Source of the DNA: Ephemerocybe angulata | Taxonomy: Eukaryota; Basidiomycota; Agaricomycetes; Agaricales; Psathyrellaceae | Assembly: GCA_013368325.1 (NCBI GenBank) | Contig: JAACJK010000109.1 | Span: 1,488,001-1,552,000, forward strand | Direction of reading: 5' to 3' | DNA: 64,000 nt | Part shown: positions 26,474 to 39,006 of the stretch, one piece after another | Numbering within the stretch: the stretch's first letter is position 1 | How the letters are laid out: each line of letters starts with the position of its first letter | The notes under the pieces: model-generated | The model's database searches: none | What the model was told of the DNA's origin: nothing | The model's input: only the letters and a program-made list of their open reading frames with translations | Translations under genes and position numbers: made by a program

Positions 26474-29458
26474 CTACTTCTTGCCCTTTCTCCGCTTGTC
26501 CCTCGCTTTCTCCTTCTCCATCTGCTTCTGCTCTGCCCGCTCTCCTTCGATCGAGGTGAACGCCTTTTTCATCGTGTCGTGGTACGCCTTGTCCTTCTGC
26601 ACCTGTTTTTGGTGCTCCACTGAAGCCAAGAAGCGAGTGTCTTTGCGAAGCTCGCGAATAGCACCCTTGCGTTCCTGCTTGTACTGGTTCTTGAGCTTTG
26701 CGGCCTCGTTCTTCTCGAAGTCGGGATCGCGGGAGCGGATGAAGTTCGAGGAGCTGCTCTCGAATTTGGGCACGTAGGTCGCGATGGGAATGGGCTTGTG
26801 GGCTTGCAGGCGGAGTGGCTGGCGAGCCTCTCTGGCAAAACGTAACAATCGTCCTAGAGATTCCACGAGGGAGGCGAGCTTTGACTTGGATGGCAGTGAG
26901 GGATGAGCACTATCAGTAACCATTGACGAACATACCTGAATGTTCTGAGCGAGCTTCTTGCCATCAACTCCTTGCAGAACGACGTGTACGGGCTCCAAAA
27001 GTTCGATGAACCCGTCCAATCCTTTGTACATATCAGCGAAGCGTCCAAGGAGGTTGAGAGCAAGCCCAAGAAGAGTCGCTTTGGCCTGCTCGTCATTCGC
27101 TTCGGCCTCAAGCAGCTCTGGAAGGTTCGGTGCCTCGGCGTTAAACGGCGTTTTCGACTTCTGTAGCTTCAACGGCTTGCAAAGTTCTGACTGGAAGTCG
27201 GGGGATGGGAAACTCCCAGGTAGGGACTGGACAGATTTGAAAGAATGCGGGGCGATGTGGAGGATGGCGTTGATGAGGAAGTTCACTGCTTCAGGAACGA
27301 GACGTTTTGAAAGGGCTTCGTACTGGAGCCAGAGAGTGCATAAGAACAAGCCACTGGCGAGGTCTCCCAACGACCGAACCCGACACAATCCAAGATATGA
27401 ACCTAGAAGCACTCGAGTTGGAGAAACCACAGCGTGGTTCAAATCGCTGGTCGGCCAGAATTGAGGGATGACACGCAAGAGGGACAGCTCGGCGAGAGTT
27501 GGCCAAGTCTTGGATTCAGGGTCAAGAGCACCTTTTGAAAGTCCACGCTTCAGGTTTTTCTGCATCAAGGACAGTTTGGAGTTGAAGTGTCGGGCAGCCG
27601 GTATCGGATATGTTCGGATGATAGCGTTGAGGTGGGGATAGAGCATGGTGATAACGTTCAACTTTGGAGGAGTGATGGCAGAAACGTAGAGGATATGATC
27701 CACAAGGACATTAGCGAGCGACTTTGAAGCCCAATATCAGTAAAGGCATTCGGAATGTTGCTATTGAGGAAGGCGCACCTGTAGCTTGAACTTGTTGTCT
27801 GGTGCCAGACTAGTGTGGTGTAGCGCTCGAATACGTTGCAAGACGATCGGAAGATCTTTATCCTCGATATTTTCGATGATTTCAAGGAACTCTTCGTGAG
27901 TTTCGGGACAGGGGAATGTAAACGGCAGTTCCTTGTTCGACACTGACTTCGCTTTACCCTTCCCCTTATCTTTCCTAGCGACAGGGACAAGGTCTTCATG
28001 CTCTCCCTCCTCTGCCTCAGATTCTTCCGAGCCCTCGAAATCGTCACCCTCTTCGTCCTCGTCTTCCTCACTGCCACTATCGTCATCACTGCCTTCGTCT
28101 TCGTCCTCATCTTCATCATCCTTATCCTCATCCTCATCTATGTCCTCGTCCACAGCGCCCGCTCCGGCGAGCCCAGCACCCAGACCTCCCCATTCCTCAT
28201 CGTCAAAATCGTCCTCCAAATCGTCTCCACCTCTCTTCCGCTTCCGCTTGCCTCCTTCCGCCTCACTATCGCTCTCTTCCAGCCCTTCCATCCGTCGCTG
28301 CCTACGTCGCTCCGCTTTCTCCAGCGTCTCCTTCGCTTCCAAAGCTAACTCCTCCTCCGTCTTCGTACGGTCCTTGGGCTTCGAGCGTTTATCGAAGGCA
28401 AGTTCCCGTACCCGTTGGTCGTACGAGTTGTCCTGAGATTCAGGCTCGAGCATATCCGTATCCGTGGCTCCCCCTGCTTTCTCCAATGTTGCCGACTCTG
28501 GTGCGTCCTGAGCAGGCTTAGCAGTAAAGAGAAGGTCCCTCAAGTCTGCAAACTGGTCGTCCAGTTCAGCGCGAATGGTTTCTTCGACGTCCTTCTCCAT
28601 TTGCCGCCGTAGCTTGTGCTCCTTGCTTTTGGCCATAACCTCAGCCATAACCTCCGCCTTGGATTTCTTTCTGGCGGGCTGCAAAAAGGTTAGCAAGGGA
28701 AGGGGGATAACAAGCAGCTTAACGCACCCCTTCTTCATCCTCATCTTCATCTTCCGCCTCTCCAAACCCACCGAAGTGAGTCCTGCTAACGACCTCCCCG
28801 TCGATTTTGCCTGGTGAACGTCAGTCGTAAAGCCGGTTATAACGAATGGATATACGCACGAGATGCCAGTTCTTCCTCCTCGTCATCCTCTGAACGAAGC
28901 GCTACATCGTCGAAGTCGTCGAGTCTCGATAGGCTTTGTCCGTAATGGGTGAGTTCCTCCTCGTCCTCAATATTGAACGCGGCACTCTTCGAAGCTCGCT
29001 GCCGTTCTCTGGTGAAACGTTCCAACATCCGCTCTTCCAAGCTCATCGTTGGGTCGTTTTCACCAAAACGACGATCAACGATTCCACCAGCACGGTCCTT
29101 GTCCTCCCATTCCTTCAGCAAGGTCCGTTTGCGCTACAACGAGGATTAGATTAGTACATTGTTTCCTGCAGACGAGCATACCACACACCTGCTCGAGTCC
29201 AGCCTGTTTACTCTTCGCAGGCTTTCCTGTGACACCCTTCAGCTTTCTCCCCCCGACATTGTGCTTGAGCTTGGTGACTTTCTCGTCGAATGGATTCAGT
29301 CGCCGGTGGATTTCCTCGAGCTTAGCCGCTGTTTTGAGCTTGTCCTTCTCGAGTGGGGCTGCAGAGCGTTTTCGTTTCTTCCCAGAGGGCTTTTGGCCAA
29401 TGACTCCGGCCTGATTTAAGGCGCTTTTGAGCTGGGAAAGTTGTGAGCCCTTGGCCAT
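26474..29458 (-). CDS. NOP14: Nop14, small-subunit processome protein (right copy)
   Basis: This copy is identical to the 8877-11861 gene, with an intact frame, the acidic centre and the [13 protein letters not shown] basic end. It is divergent from the complete SnoaL-like gene, so this copy keeps the ancestral pairing of both intact genes. Confidence 0.92.
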
Positions 29459-29660
29459 CGTCGCGTCTAGTGCTGAAGTCAGTCTCGAAACGAAAAGTTT
29501 TGAAGACCTGTGATCAGTGATGGCCTGTGATCAGTGATGGCACCCACGTGTTGGCGACATCATTGCACTTGCCGCGGAACACTGACAGGGGCGCCCCTCT
29601 TGGTCTTGAACCACAACGAACTGGATTCCTCCTAAAGCCATTTTTCTACAAATTCAGCGT
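29459..29660. promoter_or_regulatory. Divergent promoter between NOP14 and SnoaL-like gene (right copy)
   Basis: Identical to 11862-12063, including the 17-bp tandem repeat (29507-29540) and the CACGTG site (29545-29550). Here it serves two complete genes. Confidence 0.55.
29507..29540. repeat. 17-bp perfect tandem repeat, two units (right copy)
   Basis: Same two-unit cctgtgatcagtgatgg repeat as at 11910-11943. Confidence 0.9.
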
Positions 29661-30709
29661 ATGAATGATCCGATTTCTGAAGACGGGCTCAAGACGGTCT
29701 CTGCCTCTGCCCTGTACAGACGCCAAAGCTTGTCGGATCTCTCAGTGACTTCAGTATCCAACAGGGCAACAGCTTTGGATGTCTGCTACTCGGTGTACGG
29801 AGAGGCGACTCCTTCCGCAGGGACAACCGAGCGGTTCTATGAGAACAACGCTGGTAAGTTAGCAGTAGAAATAACCATCATTCCAAACTGACTCGCCCAG
29901 TGTGAGTTATTACAGCTAGACTGTGAACTTCGTTCTGAAGGCAATCTCAGCTACGAGAACCCATTCATAACTGCTAGCAGTCGCTCGGTTATAGGGGATA
30001 TACACAGGTTATCTGGTCAACTGAGTGTAGTTCATGTGCCTAGGCCACTCGCTGTCCTCTGCACGATATTCCGCGTTCGATCGTTCCATCAGCTGCGGGA
30101 TGATCCACTATTCCAAGCATTACGAGTTTGGACCGAGATTCAGGACATCTCTGAAAGTGAGAGCTTCGGTGAGTATTGCTGATTTGAACTCGCCTCATAC
30201 TCGCTAAATAAACTATAGACGGCAACCGCAAAGTCATTGTCGAACATACACTCCATGTATTACTTCTCCCAGGGATTCACTGCGAAGGCCCTCTGTCCCA
30301 TAGCATGCAGCCTCCAACCTCAGACTTGAGTGCACCTCAAACACCGTTACTCTCCCATTCACCGCTTCAAACCCCTCCCCCATTCCTAATTCCGTCTCTT
30401 CCAATACCTGGAACTTCAATATCGCTTCCTTCCCCCCTCCACAGCCGACTCCGCATCATGTCCCGCCTTTCCTTCAATGAACAGGGTCGCATAACTCACC
30501 ATCGCGATTTCTGGGATGTGAAAGACGTCATGGGACTGGTACCCGGCGTCTCACTCGCCCAATGGATTGGAACAAGATTAGCAGCAACCGGTCTATCCTA
30601 TCTTTCCCACCTCCTGCCAAGCTCAACGCCGCCCCCGAAATCTGCACGTAAACCCGACTACATAACTTCTGACGACGGTGACTTGGAACTTGGTGTTTCA
30701 TCATTGTAA
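29661..30709 (+). CDS. SnoaL/NTF2-like domain protein, intact copy
   Basis: This is a fungal protein of unknown function with an NTF2/SnoaL-type alpha+beta fold. Exon 1 starts at 29661 and ends after RFYENNA at a gtaagt donor. Exon 2 has SYENPFITASSRSVIGDIHR and PRPLAVLCTIFRVRSFHQLR. The last intron (gtgagtattg to ctatag) contains the duplication boundary. Exon 3 (about 30219-30709) encodes NRKVIVEHTLHVLLLPG, a Pro/Ser-rich linker and the motif MSRLSFNEQGRITHHRDFWD. It then encodes VKDVMGLVPGVSLAQWIG and a short tail. The acceptor of exon 2 is uncertain; the ctag acceptor gives an in-frame join. Conserved RFYE and FNEQGRI...WDVKD motifs are known from many uncharacterised fungal proteins. No catalytic role can be assigned. 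Confidence 0.78.
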
Positions 30710-33700
30710 CCAGTTGAGTTGTAGTTTTGAAGACCGGTGGCTGGTCTTCCCTGACCGGGTCCATGTAGCAATGCATCTCCTCCAGGTTCACGCCAGCGCC
30801 ACTGTCGGACCTGTGTAGATCATCGCTGCTCGAGAGGGGCTTTCCTCGACGAAATGTGGTCGACATTGGGTCGACATCCTTGCAGTCGGGATTACCATAT
30901 GCTGGGCTGATACACCGGTTTCTTCCATTTTCAAGGAACTTTCCTTTCGGGCTCTTCAAAACATACACTTAATATATACTGTCACATAATTGCTGCTCCC
31001 ACATCTTCGTTTGGTCTTTCCCACTCGCATTCTGTTTTACCGCATCCTAGACCTACAATGTACATCGGGGTTGTCGCTGGAAACGGAGCTTCAGAACACT
31101 CTGAATCTAATTGGAAGTTGAATGCTGTTGAATGGCTAGCGGCTAGCCTGCGCTTAGCAACTTAGCACATGGATCTCGGAGGAATGAGCAGCAGGCTTCG
31201 CACGAGCCACCGGCGAATTCAAGACCAGTGTTCGGCATCGTTCCCAACCAGCAAGAAAATAAGCCACGAGGATACCATTAGCTATGACAACCTGTGAGGT
31301 GCACGCGCTCAGGGTCGACGTTTGTACCCGTGCTCAGGCCGGAATCCCGTATGAACCGGGTTTTGTCGTTATTTACAAATCTAGTGGGAAGGCATCCTTT
31401 GACGTAGTCGAGTCCAGGAATTGGTCGAATTCAAGGGTGTTCAATTAAGATCTCACACATGCCCGCTAGCCTGTCTTCTGGAATGAAACCCGAGGTGCAA
31501 GGGCTGCTGGCATTTCCGCGATCCTCAGGAACTTCTAGAGGACCGCCAGATCCCAACCGCAAACTGCGCCTCGCTCGGTGTCTCTAAAAGAGGGTTCGGC
31601 ATACCATTCTGGTACTGTGCTTCCAGAGTCTACTTATTGTCCCTCGTGGGCTATCGCGAGCGAAGAAGTCGGTTCTTCCACCCACCCTGCCACCTCCTGG
31701 AACGTCACATCCAGTAGGTGTACGTCAAACTCCTTCTCCCGTTCTGCTCGGTGCTATAAATGGTCTCGGTCTGCAAGGCAATTGTAGTACACAGCCCTCG
31801 AGCGCTACGCCGAGTGTCATACGGCTCGGAGCCAATGGCCGGAACCACGCTAGAGGTTGAGGTACTTTCCTCAGACTATAAGCGCTGTAATTTGAATATA
31901 CGGAGGCAGGGCAGAGAAGATACAGCCTCTTTGGGGATGGGTTCTTGCTTCTGTGTTTCAAGTAGTCCTCTTCGTAGTTCCATCCAGACGCAAACGTCGA
32001 AGATACTTAGGCTTCTTGTGGTATTCAGGGACGACGTAGCAGAAGCCTTGTACGTGCCACATGCGGACCACCAAGCACAAGGTTTGTGTGAGAAAGACGC
32101 AGAGGCCCGCTTGCTGTTAACGTTCTAACGTTCTATCCTGAATTCCTTCCCGAGGGTTTTGCCGGGGCCTAGACGGGGGAAGTGCGGATTGAATTGGTTG
32201 TGTGAAGGGTTCTGCTGCCCAGCCTCTATGAAGCGAGCATTTAACTCAAAGTTGACCAGTTCAATGGCGTCGGAGCTGTGACGGTCTTCATTCGTGTCAA
32301 TGAAGTGTTTCAAGAAATAAGAAAAGGAAATGTGATAAGGGGGTTCGCCCGAGAGTAGAAAACGGTGCCCTGGAACTTGGTCACACGGCGGCTGAACAGA
32401 ATAGTCGCCAATCATCTTCGGTACGGTCTTTGGACTTGCTTCTGCTGGGTACAGCGTCAACGCGACTCTCTTGGCCACCCTTTGGGGCGCTTGGTCTACC
32501 ACACTCACCCGGATAGTCTATGACGTTTCGTGTCCCCACCGTTCATAAACCCAAGAACGGAAGGCCGGATCCGGAGTCAGTGGGATGTAGTACCTGGATG
32601 GGAATGTCCATTTGGCTAGGCACGTTAGAACCAAGGATCCGGTCTGAGCTCAAAGGATAGCCATGTATCACCTTCTCCGCGCGGAACTCTCATTCGAAGC
32701 TGGTGTTAGAAGACATTCAACATTTGGTCCCTCGAGCTTCAGCCCTTGAAGCTGTAATTTGATCATCCCCTTGCTCATTCGCTTTACCTGGAAATGTGCG
32801 TGCCATGGAGATAGGGTATTAGCATGTGTATTGGAAGTCAATTTTAATATGAATCAAAGGTTGTGACCGTGAAGGGCTACTTAGCGTGGCCATTTCGTTC
32901 GATTCGCGAGGACTTCTCAGCAGCATACGGCTTGACTAAACTACCGGGGTGAGCGCGGTGGAGAAGTCACAATGTACTCCAACCAGGTATACATCCCTCC
33001 GAGGCTGTATCAGAGGTGCATCACTGCCTTTGAACCATCGCCAGCTGTGTGCGCCGTTCCGCTTCGAAGAATTCCTTGGGCGCTTCCCGGGCGCTTATTG
33101 ATGGATGCCCACATGTCGGTTATCGTGGCTGGAGTGATCAATTGATCTTCGATCACGGTCTGCATCTGTCTATCGGAGCACTCGTCACGGAGGCATACTG
33201 AGTAGATATCGAGGCTTTGCTGATGGAACGTGCTCGATAAGATGCGTATGGTTTATCTTCAGAAGGGATGTGCAGGTACACATTGAGTAAGGATTTCAGC
33301 ATTTCGCTTTCATCGGAAGCTCTAGCATTAGAAGAAATTCTCGGATGCACACATTACTCACTCCACGTCCGCCTCTAGTACTCGGTGTCGAACGGGCGCT
33401 TCCTGGACGAGGTCGTCCACTTGTCGCGCGCGCGGAACCTGTGCGAATCGCCGCGCTATTGTCGCAGCGGGGCCAACCCTCGACCTTCCGCACACTTTAG
33501 AAGTGCTTCTCAGACAATGATACCATTATAGGTTTCCGGAGAGAACGTAAACCAATCGAAGACTTGCGCGAATCTCTGTATTCTACAAACTAAACCACTT
33601 CTGCGCACACACACCGGACTTTATGGACGTCATATTCAATGGACCGTGGGTCTCGGTGGAGGTGAGTGCCCCATGTTTCTCACTCTGGGAACAAGAGCTT

Positions 33701-36700
33701 CGGCAGGGCCGAAGAAGGATACGAGCCCTACAACTACAGGGTCATAATAGGCGGCGATGGAAGCATGGCCTACCTCCATATCTGGGGTGGCTACCTGCAT
33801 CTGGAGGTCAATGTTTAGAGCTCAAGGATACACATTACCCGGAGAAGTGACTGCATTTCCCCACATACCCTGGCTGCTATCTCCAGGTAACTCATTCAGT
33901 GGTGGAAATGATGAACAAATTGACGGGATGAGTTGCAACCCGCCATTGAGCACTTTGGACTATCCAATTGCTCGGGGGAGACTTTGCCATCAGGGATAAA
34001 ATCACGGGGAGGATCCCATCGCATGGTTCAGGGCTTCTCCTGCAAAATAAATTCAGTTTCTTCCATTATACTCCCAGCGCCGCCCTCATTGGCCTTGTGA
34101 AAACTCCGTGCGCTTAGGGCTGTCCAGGGCCTCAGGATGGCTGGCGGGCCGCCATGTTGATATCGCCGAGTCTTACCCCCCACCTCTTTCGCATGTGGGC
34201 ACCGCGCCGCATACGAACCATGTGCATGTAGTTCCGGGGGATCTACGTGGGCATTCTCAGGTCTCCAACGCGTCCTTACACCCGTTGAGGCTTGGGGCTA
34301 GTAAAAGGCAAGGGGACGTGCAATAACATTCCGCTCTTTGTCCAGTTTTGGGGTACGTAGTCCTACTGCAGCCTTCTACGTAAGTAAGACCCATAAGCAT
34401 GCTGAATGCTTGACTAGGCTATGAGTAAGTTATCGGTCCCAGGTCAATTTTCCCTTCTCCCTTGGTCTAAGCAACGCGCTGTATACTTTTTAGTTCGTCC
34501 AAATTAAACTCTGTCGCTTCCCTGCATACTGCGGAATATCCCCGTACACAGGATTCTTGAAGGTGACCGCCCCAATCGTTCCCTTGTGCACCATAATGGA
34601 CTGCTGACCGTGCCATAGTGTGCCCCATTGAAATCTCGCCTAAGCCATTTCCCTTCTCCTAATACTCCGCTAACCGAATGAACACCGAAGGCAAATTTGA
34701 ATACCTTTCCTCGTTGCTCACCGTTCTTCGAGTGGGAAACTCATACTGTAACTTAGGCGATAGGTCATTACATACGCCATTGAGCGGCACTCCGCGTGGC
34801 TCTCACATTGGCTATCACCTGAAAGTAAATGGTTATCTCTGGGGTCGTCCTGTGCACTGTCTTCTGTAGTTAAGCCCCTCAGGATGTCGCCAAATATATG
34901 GGTGTCGTCGCGCCACTGTCATCATCTATCTCGTTGGCACCGTATTTCGAGAAGGATGCCGGCTCAAACTGGGGCCGATAGAGTCAGTCGAGATATATTA
35001 CAAACGTTTCATGAAACCGACAAGAAATAGAAGAACTTATGGCAAACGTTTCAGATAAGGAGGTTGAGGATAAAGTCCATGTCTTCCTTCGGCCAGGACC
35101 ACCGAAAGTTACTGGGAAGAACGGCGGGGCACGATTACTGCGGCCGTCGATGTGTCCGACGAGGTGCAAACCGCTTCCGTCGCGCACGTCGGTGCGCCGG
35201 CGCTTGAGATTGGACGGCAACTGCCGAAGTCGCATGAACGTGGTAGTCTTCATGAATTCTTGAAATTTTGTATCGGCAAAGCCAGTCTTAGAGCTGGAGC
35301 CTGAAAATTTGAGTGGGAATTCGGTACGCGTCTGGACCTCGAAGGGAGGTCGGTGCCCACAAGCTTCTGTTCTGGGCGCTTTCTGAGCCCCTTATGGTTC
35401 GCCGCGTACTTGGGTATCCCTATGCGCATCGTCGCGCGGTCTTCGGTTATCCTCATGCGCATCGTCTTTACTCGTATGGTCAGCTCGCCTTCGGGCATAG
35501 CGCGTTACATACTCGAGTACAACCCCTTCGCAGTACTCATTACTACTTTCCCTAGTAATGGTTCCAAAAGTCCTCATTACAAAGGCTTTACGCAAGCTAA
35601 CGTTGAAACCTCGGTATTCTTCGGTGGGTCCGCCTGGCATGGAAAACTCCGTTGTGGCGGCGAGACTTCAAATGCCAGCCTCTCGAGTCTCCACAAACAC
35701 CCACATGGCCATGTGGGGGAGAATGTACTGACATTGTGGAGGGGTCCAGGGCCAGTCAATTCAGTGAACCCACGTCCGAGATCGACCAACACTACGGGGA
35801 AAATCACCTTGGATGTCGGTCTATGTCGGTCTACCTTCTATCTGTGGGTTAAGGTGCGTTGGCCCATTTCAGGTCCACGTCTCACCGGCGGGCCTCGGCG
35901 GACAGGATAGCTCGGAACGAGGGCAAGCGCTTGGACTCGGTCTTTCGAAGCACAGCGTGCTCCTCCGCATGCATGAAATTCTTTTTACAAATGAGCACTC
36001 AGAAGCACAATCTAATGCATATGCATGCTCCCCGAGATGCTTCTTCATGCGCCGACAATTACAGCATTTCCCGGCGCTTACTTGGGGCGGTCGCCCATAG
36101 CCGCTTGGCCAGGTACTCCATAATTGCTGTGATCTGTCACTTGACTCGCTTCTTCCTCAGTACTCCGGTTCCGGTACGTCTTCATTTGAAGAAAGCGCCA
36201 GGTTACCTTTCTGTCAGACTATGACATCTTGCCTTTCGCAGCAGGCTCCCCTCGTGAAGCGCAGCTCAAGATTGCAGGGAGGCTGTGGTGGGGAGATAGG
36301 CTCCATGGCGCAATTGCAAACGCCCTTGCCTTTCTCCGACGTTACAGGATGCCCCGCCTGTCAAACGTCGGCCTCCTCCGTACCAATTTCTGCCAAGGTA
36401 TAATGGGCGCGTCGATTGCGTCTGCATGGCTCTCGGAATTGCGGGAAATGTCAAGTTTACTCCGCATTGTATGTGTGTGCCGAGGGTCGCGACAAGGAGG
36501 GATATATAGGATGCATTCGATTCGATACTTACTTTGTATGAGATGTATACAATGGAATGAGGTGGTGAGAAGGAGGGAAGGAAATGGAAGCTTCTACGAT
36601 CGGCCTACATGTACAACAGCAGGACGCAATGCCTAATACGAGACAAAGGAACGGTATGTGGGGGATACCTGATATTGGTGGTCACAGACGAAAGAACGAA

Positions 36701-37343
36701 GGAACGAGCAAAAGAGGACGGACAGCTCAAGAAAGCCTTTCCTGAACTATCGATTCTTCGACAAGGAAGAGAAGAAGAAGAGGAACAAAAGCGAAGAGCG
36801 AAAGGAGAGCGAACCGAAGCAGTTCCAAGCTGGAGACCAGTTATAGCTACAACCAATGTGGGTTCAACTGAAGCAGACTCAATGAGAGGGGAAGAGGAGA
36901 TATTCTGCTAAGACCTAGATATATAGTGGGGATTGCGATGATGGTGATATTACACAGCTGCTTTTGAGACTGCTAGAGCGATGTGTCGTGTTGTACAGGG
37001 AAAATCCAAGATGATAACAACAGAGATGACAATAAATAGATGAAATAAAAAGATGCGGGTAGGAGAGGCTTTGAATGGAAGCAGAGACGGGGGTATCGCA
37101 AGGCACCGAGTTAACGAAGGTCGAATGGAGGGAATAAAATGCAATAAATAAATATGATACCCAAATAATTTGCTTGATTTACTCCGAAGCCGCGACTTGC
37201 TTCTGCTCCTCCACTGATCTCCACAACGAGCACGATGTATGCGCACCAGACGAGTTGCATCGTCGCTGTAGACGACGACGACGGCAAGTAGACGTGATTT
37301 TAGGGTAAGCGGTGCGGAGTCTCGCCCTGCAACGCGTAGTTGC
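30710..37343. other. Gene-poor region, 6.6 kb
   Basis: Apart from the 3' UTRs of the flanking genes (near 30710-31000 and 36600-37343) I find no supportable gene. Open frames are short, many start with non-ATG codons, and none gives a recognisable motif or plausible splicing. I saw no LTR, terminal inverted repeat or transposase/reverse-transcriptase peptide. Small local duplications exist: tgtcggtcta twice at 35815-35834, and two similar tatccctatgcgcatcgtc-type units around 35414-35466. A purine-rich strand lies at about 36690-36840. It may be old degraded repeat or regulatory DNA. Confidence 0.6.
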
Positions 37344-39006
37344 TCACGACATGACCGGAGTGGGAGCAGGGCTCGAGAGCAAGCTTCCCTCGTGCTGGCT
37401 ATGCGCGCTGCCCACAGACTCCGTTCGCCTTCTCATCATGAAGTACTCCTCTTGTCCAGCGGGAGAGGGTCCTTGCGCGAAAAACGCGTCGGGAGAAGTC
37501 TGGCTGCGTCTTGGAGAGTTGGCAGTCAGAGTGGATGGGTGGGAGGGGGCGTTGGGAACATCCGCAAGCGGCGAGGAGTGGAGCTGAGGAGACTCAGTTT
37601 GTCCTGAGACTGGGTTAATGGATGCGATGTCAGAAAGCGGGGCGTTCGGGAGGCGAATTCCTGACACGCCGCCGCCGTTGGGGGATGATGAGTCGTCGCG
37701 GGAAAGAGGATAAGGGGAGATGGAGGGGGAGTTGTAGGAGGTCGGAGGCGCAGAGCCCGATGAGTAAAGAGAAACTACAGCAGTCATGTAAGTCAATCGC
37801 CGACGAGTCGGGAAATCGAAGATGCTTACCATTATCGTCCCAGTCACTTGCCCCACTGCCGGACTGTGCAGAAGAGATAGACGACACTGAGCTTCGTCGT
37901 ACGAGGCCGAACTCCCTAGGCTCCTTCTTGACGAGGTTGGGAGATCCTGGGGCACCTCCGTTAGCGGCAGCCGCGGCAGTGGCGACTCGAGACTTCGGGC
38001 TCAGAGTGCGCTTGTTCTGTTTGCGGGCCTTGTTTCCGGCCCTGAGCTCGTCGAAGCGCAGTGGTCGCGGCCTCAAGTGCGTTCGCTCGTAGAGGCCGCA
38101 CTTGTTGCAGACGATCTTGCCAGGGTTCAGAGTCGACCGCCGCCAGCTAGGCGGTTCAGTTGTGTGACAGTTGAAGCATCTCCTGCGGAGGTACTGCGTT
38201 TCCTTCGAAGCAGCGTCGTCGGTGTGTTGCACAGGAAGGCCGGTATGGGGGGAGAGATAGGACATTGTCATTGGGTGGCACATGTTGGCGGAGGAGGATT
38301 GAGGTGGACGGTAGAAGTTCTGAGAAGGCATCATCATCGAGCCACTATCTTCCAGCTTGATACTGGTGTTGTCGTCGAATTCCTGGTAGTTGGTGTGGGG
38401 GGAAGGGTAGTGGTCTCCGGGTTGGGAGAGAGTGATGGAGTCGGGGTACAGAGGCTCTTGTTGGCGCGCAGAGAAGGAATGCAGTTGGTGTTGTTGCTGC
38501 TGGGGGAAGAATTGGCCACCTTGCTGTGGAAGTGGTGGCAGGGTCTCGTCGCGGTCATGGCGGACGTAGGGGAAGGTGGCTCGACGCATCATCTGGAAGT
38601 CATTTGGCCGCGAGTTGTGCTGCTGTTGCTGGTTCCAGTTGTCTGCGATGAACTGAGGCTCCGAATTCGGAAACTCGGGGGTATGGTGGTGCTGCTGGTG
38701 CTGCTCCTGAATGTCGTGGTCGCTGTAGAGGTCATGCAGCAAGGAGCCCCGCGAGCTATTGTTCTGGGAGTAGTGGAAGTTTGCCACAGGTGGAGGGCCG
38801 GCCCAGCCGTAGGCGTTCTCCGGGTGGACGATAACAGCATTGTCGTCGTGCGGACTGTCCTGGAAGAGGATGCGGGAGGGCTCGTCGAGAATGTTCTGCT
38901 TGAGGGGGAAGTTCATGTTGACGAGTGTGGGTTGGTTGGGGGAAGGAGTGCGAGGCGCTGAGGAGTCGGAGTAAGATGCGTAGCCGTCAAATTGCAGGGC
39001 GTCCAT
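37344..39006 (-). CDS. GATA-type zinc-finger transcription factor
   Basis: Two exons, 39006-37830 and 37774-37344, are joined across a 55-nt intron (gtaagc...ctgtag) and encode about 535 residues. The N-terminal two thirds are low-complexity, rich in Gln/His/Ser/Pro and typical of an activation region. One zinc finger near residue 280-305 reads CFNCHTTEPPSWRR, then CNKCGLYERTHLRPRPL. The basic tail is RFDELRAGNKARKQNKR. The Cys spacing is C-X2-C-X19-C-X2-C, longer than the usual X17 or X18. The C-terminus is Ser/Pro-rich and ends PAPTPVMS. The protein is nuclear and should bind GATA sites. I cannot name an orthologue with confidence. The gene stands alone between two gene-poor stretches. Confidence 0.9.

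Noticed and set aside
32125..32508. 127-codon minus-strand frame in the gene-poor region
   Set aside because: It begins with GTG, has no recognisable domain, and I could not extend it with convincing splice sites. Its peptide looks moderately protein-like but is not enough for a call.
32690..33335. Two similar stretches (tcgaagctggtgttagaag and cggaagctctagcattagaag)
   Set aside because: The resemblance is short and diverged. It could be chance, and no boundaries or flanking repeats support a duplicated element.
30710..37343. Transposon or endogenous viral element filling the gene-poor stretch
   Set aside because: I found no terminal repeats, target-site duplication, integrase, transposase or polymerase motifs in any frame.
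38077..38961. 294-codon plus-strand frame
   Set aside because: It lies opposite the GATA factor. Its Val/Leu-rich composition is what the reverse of Gln/His/Ser/Pro-rich coding gives.
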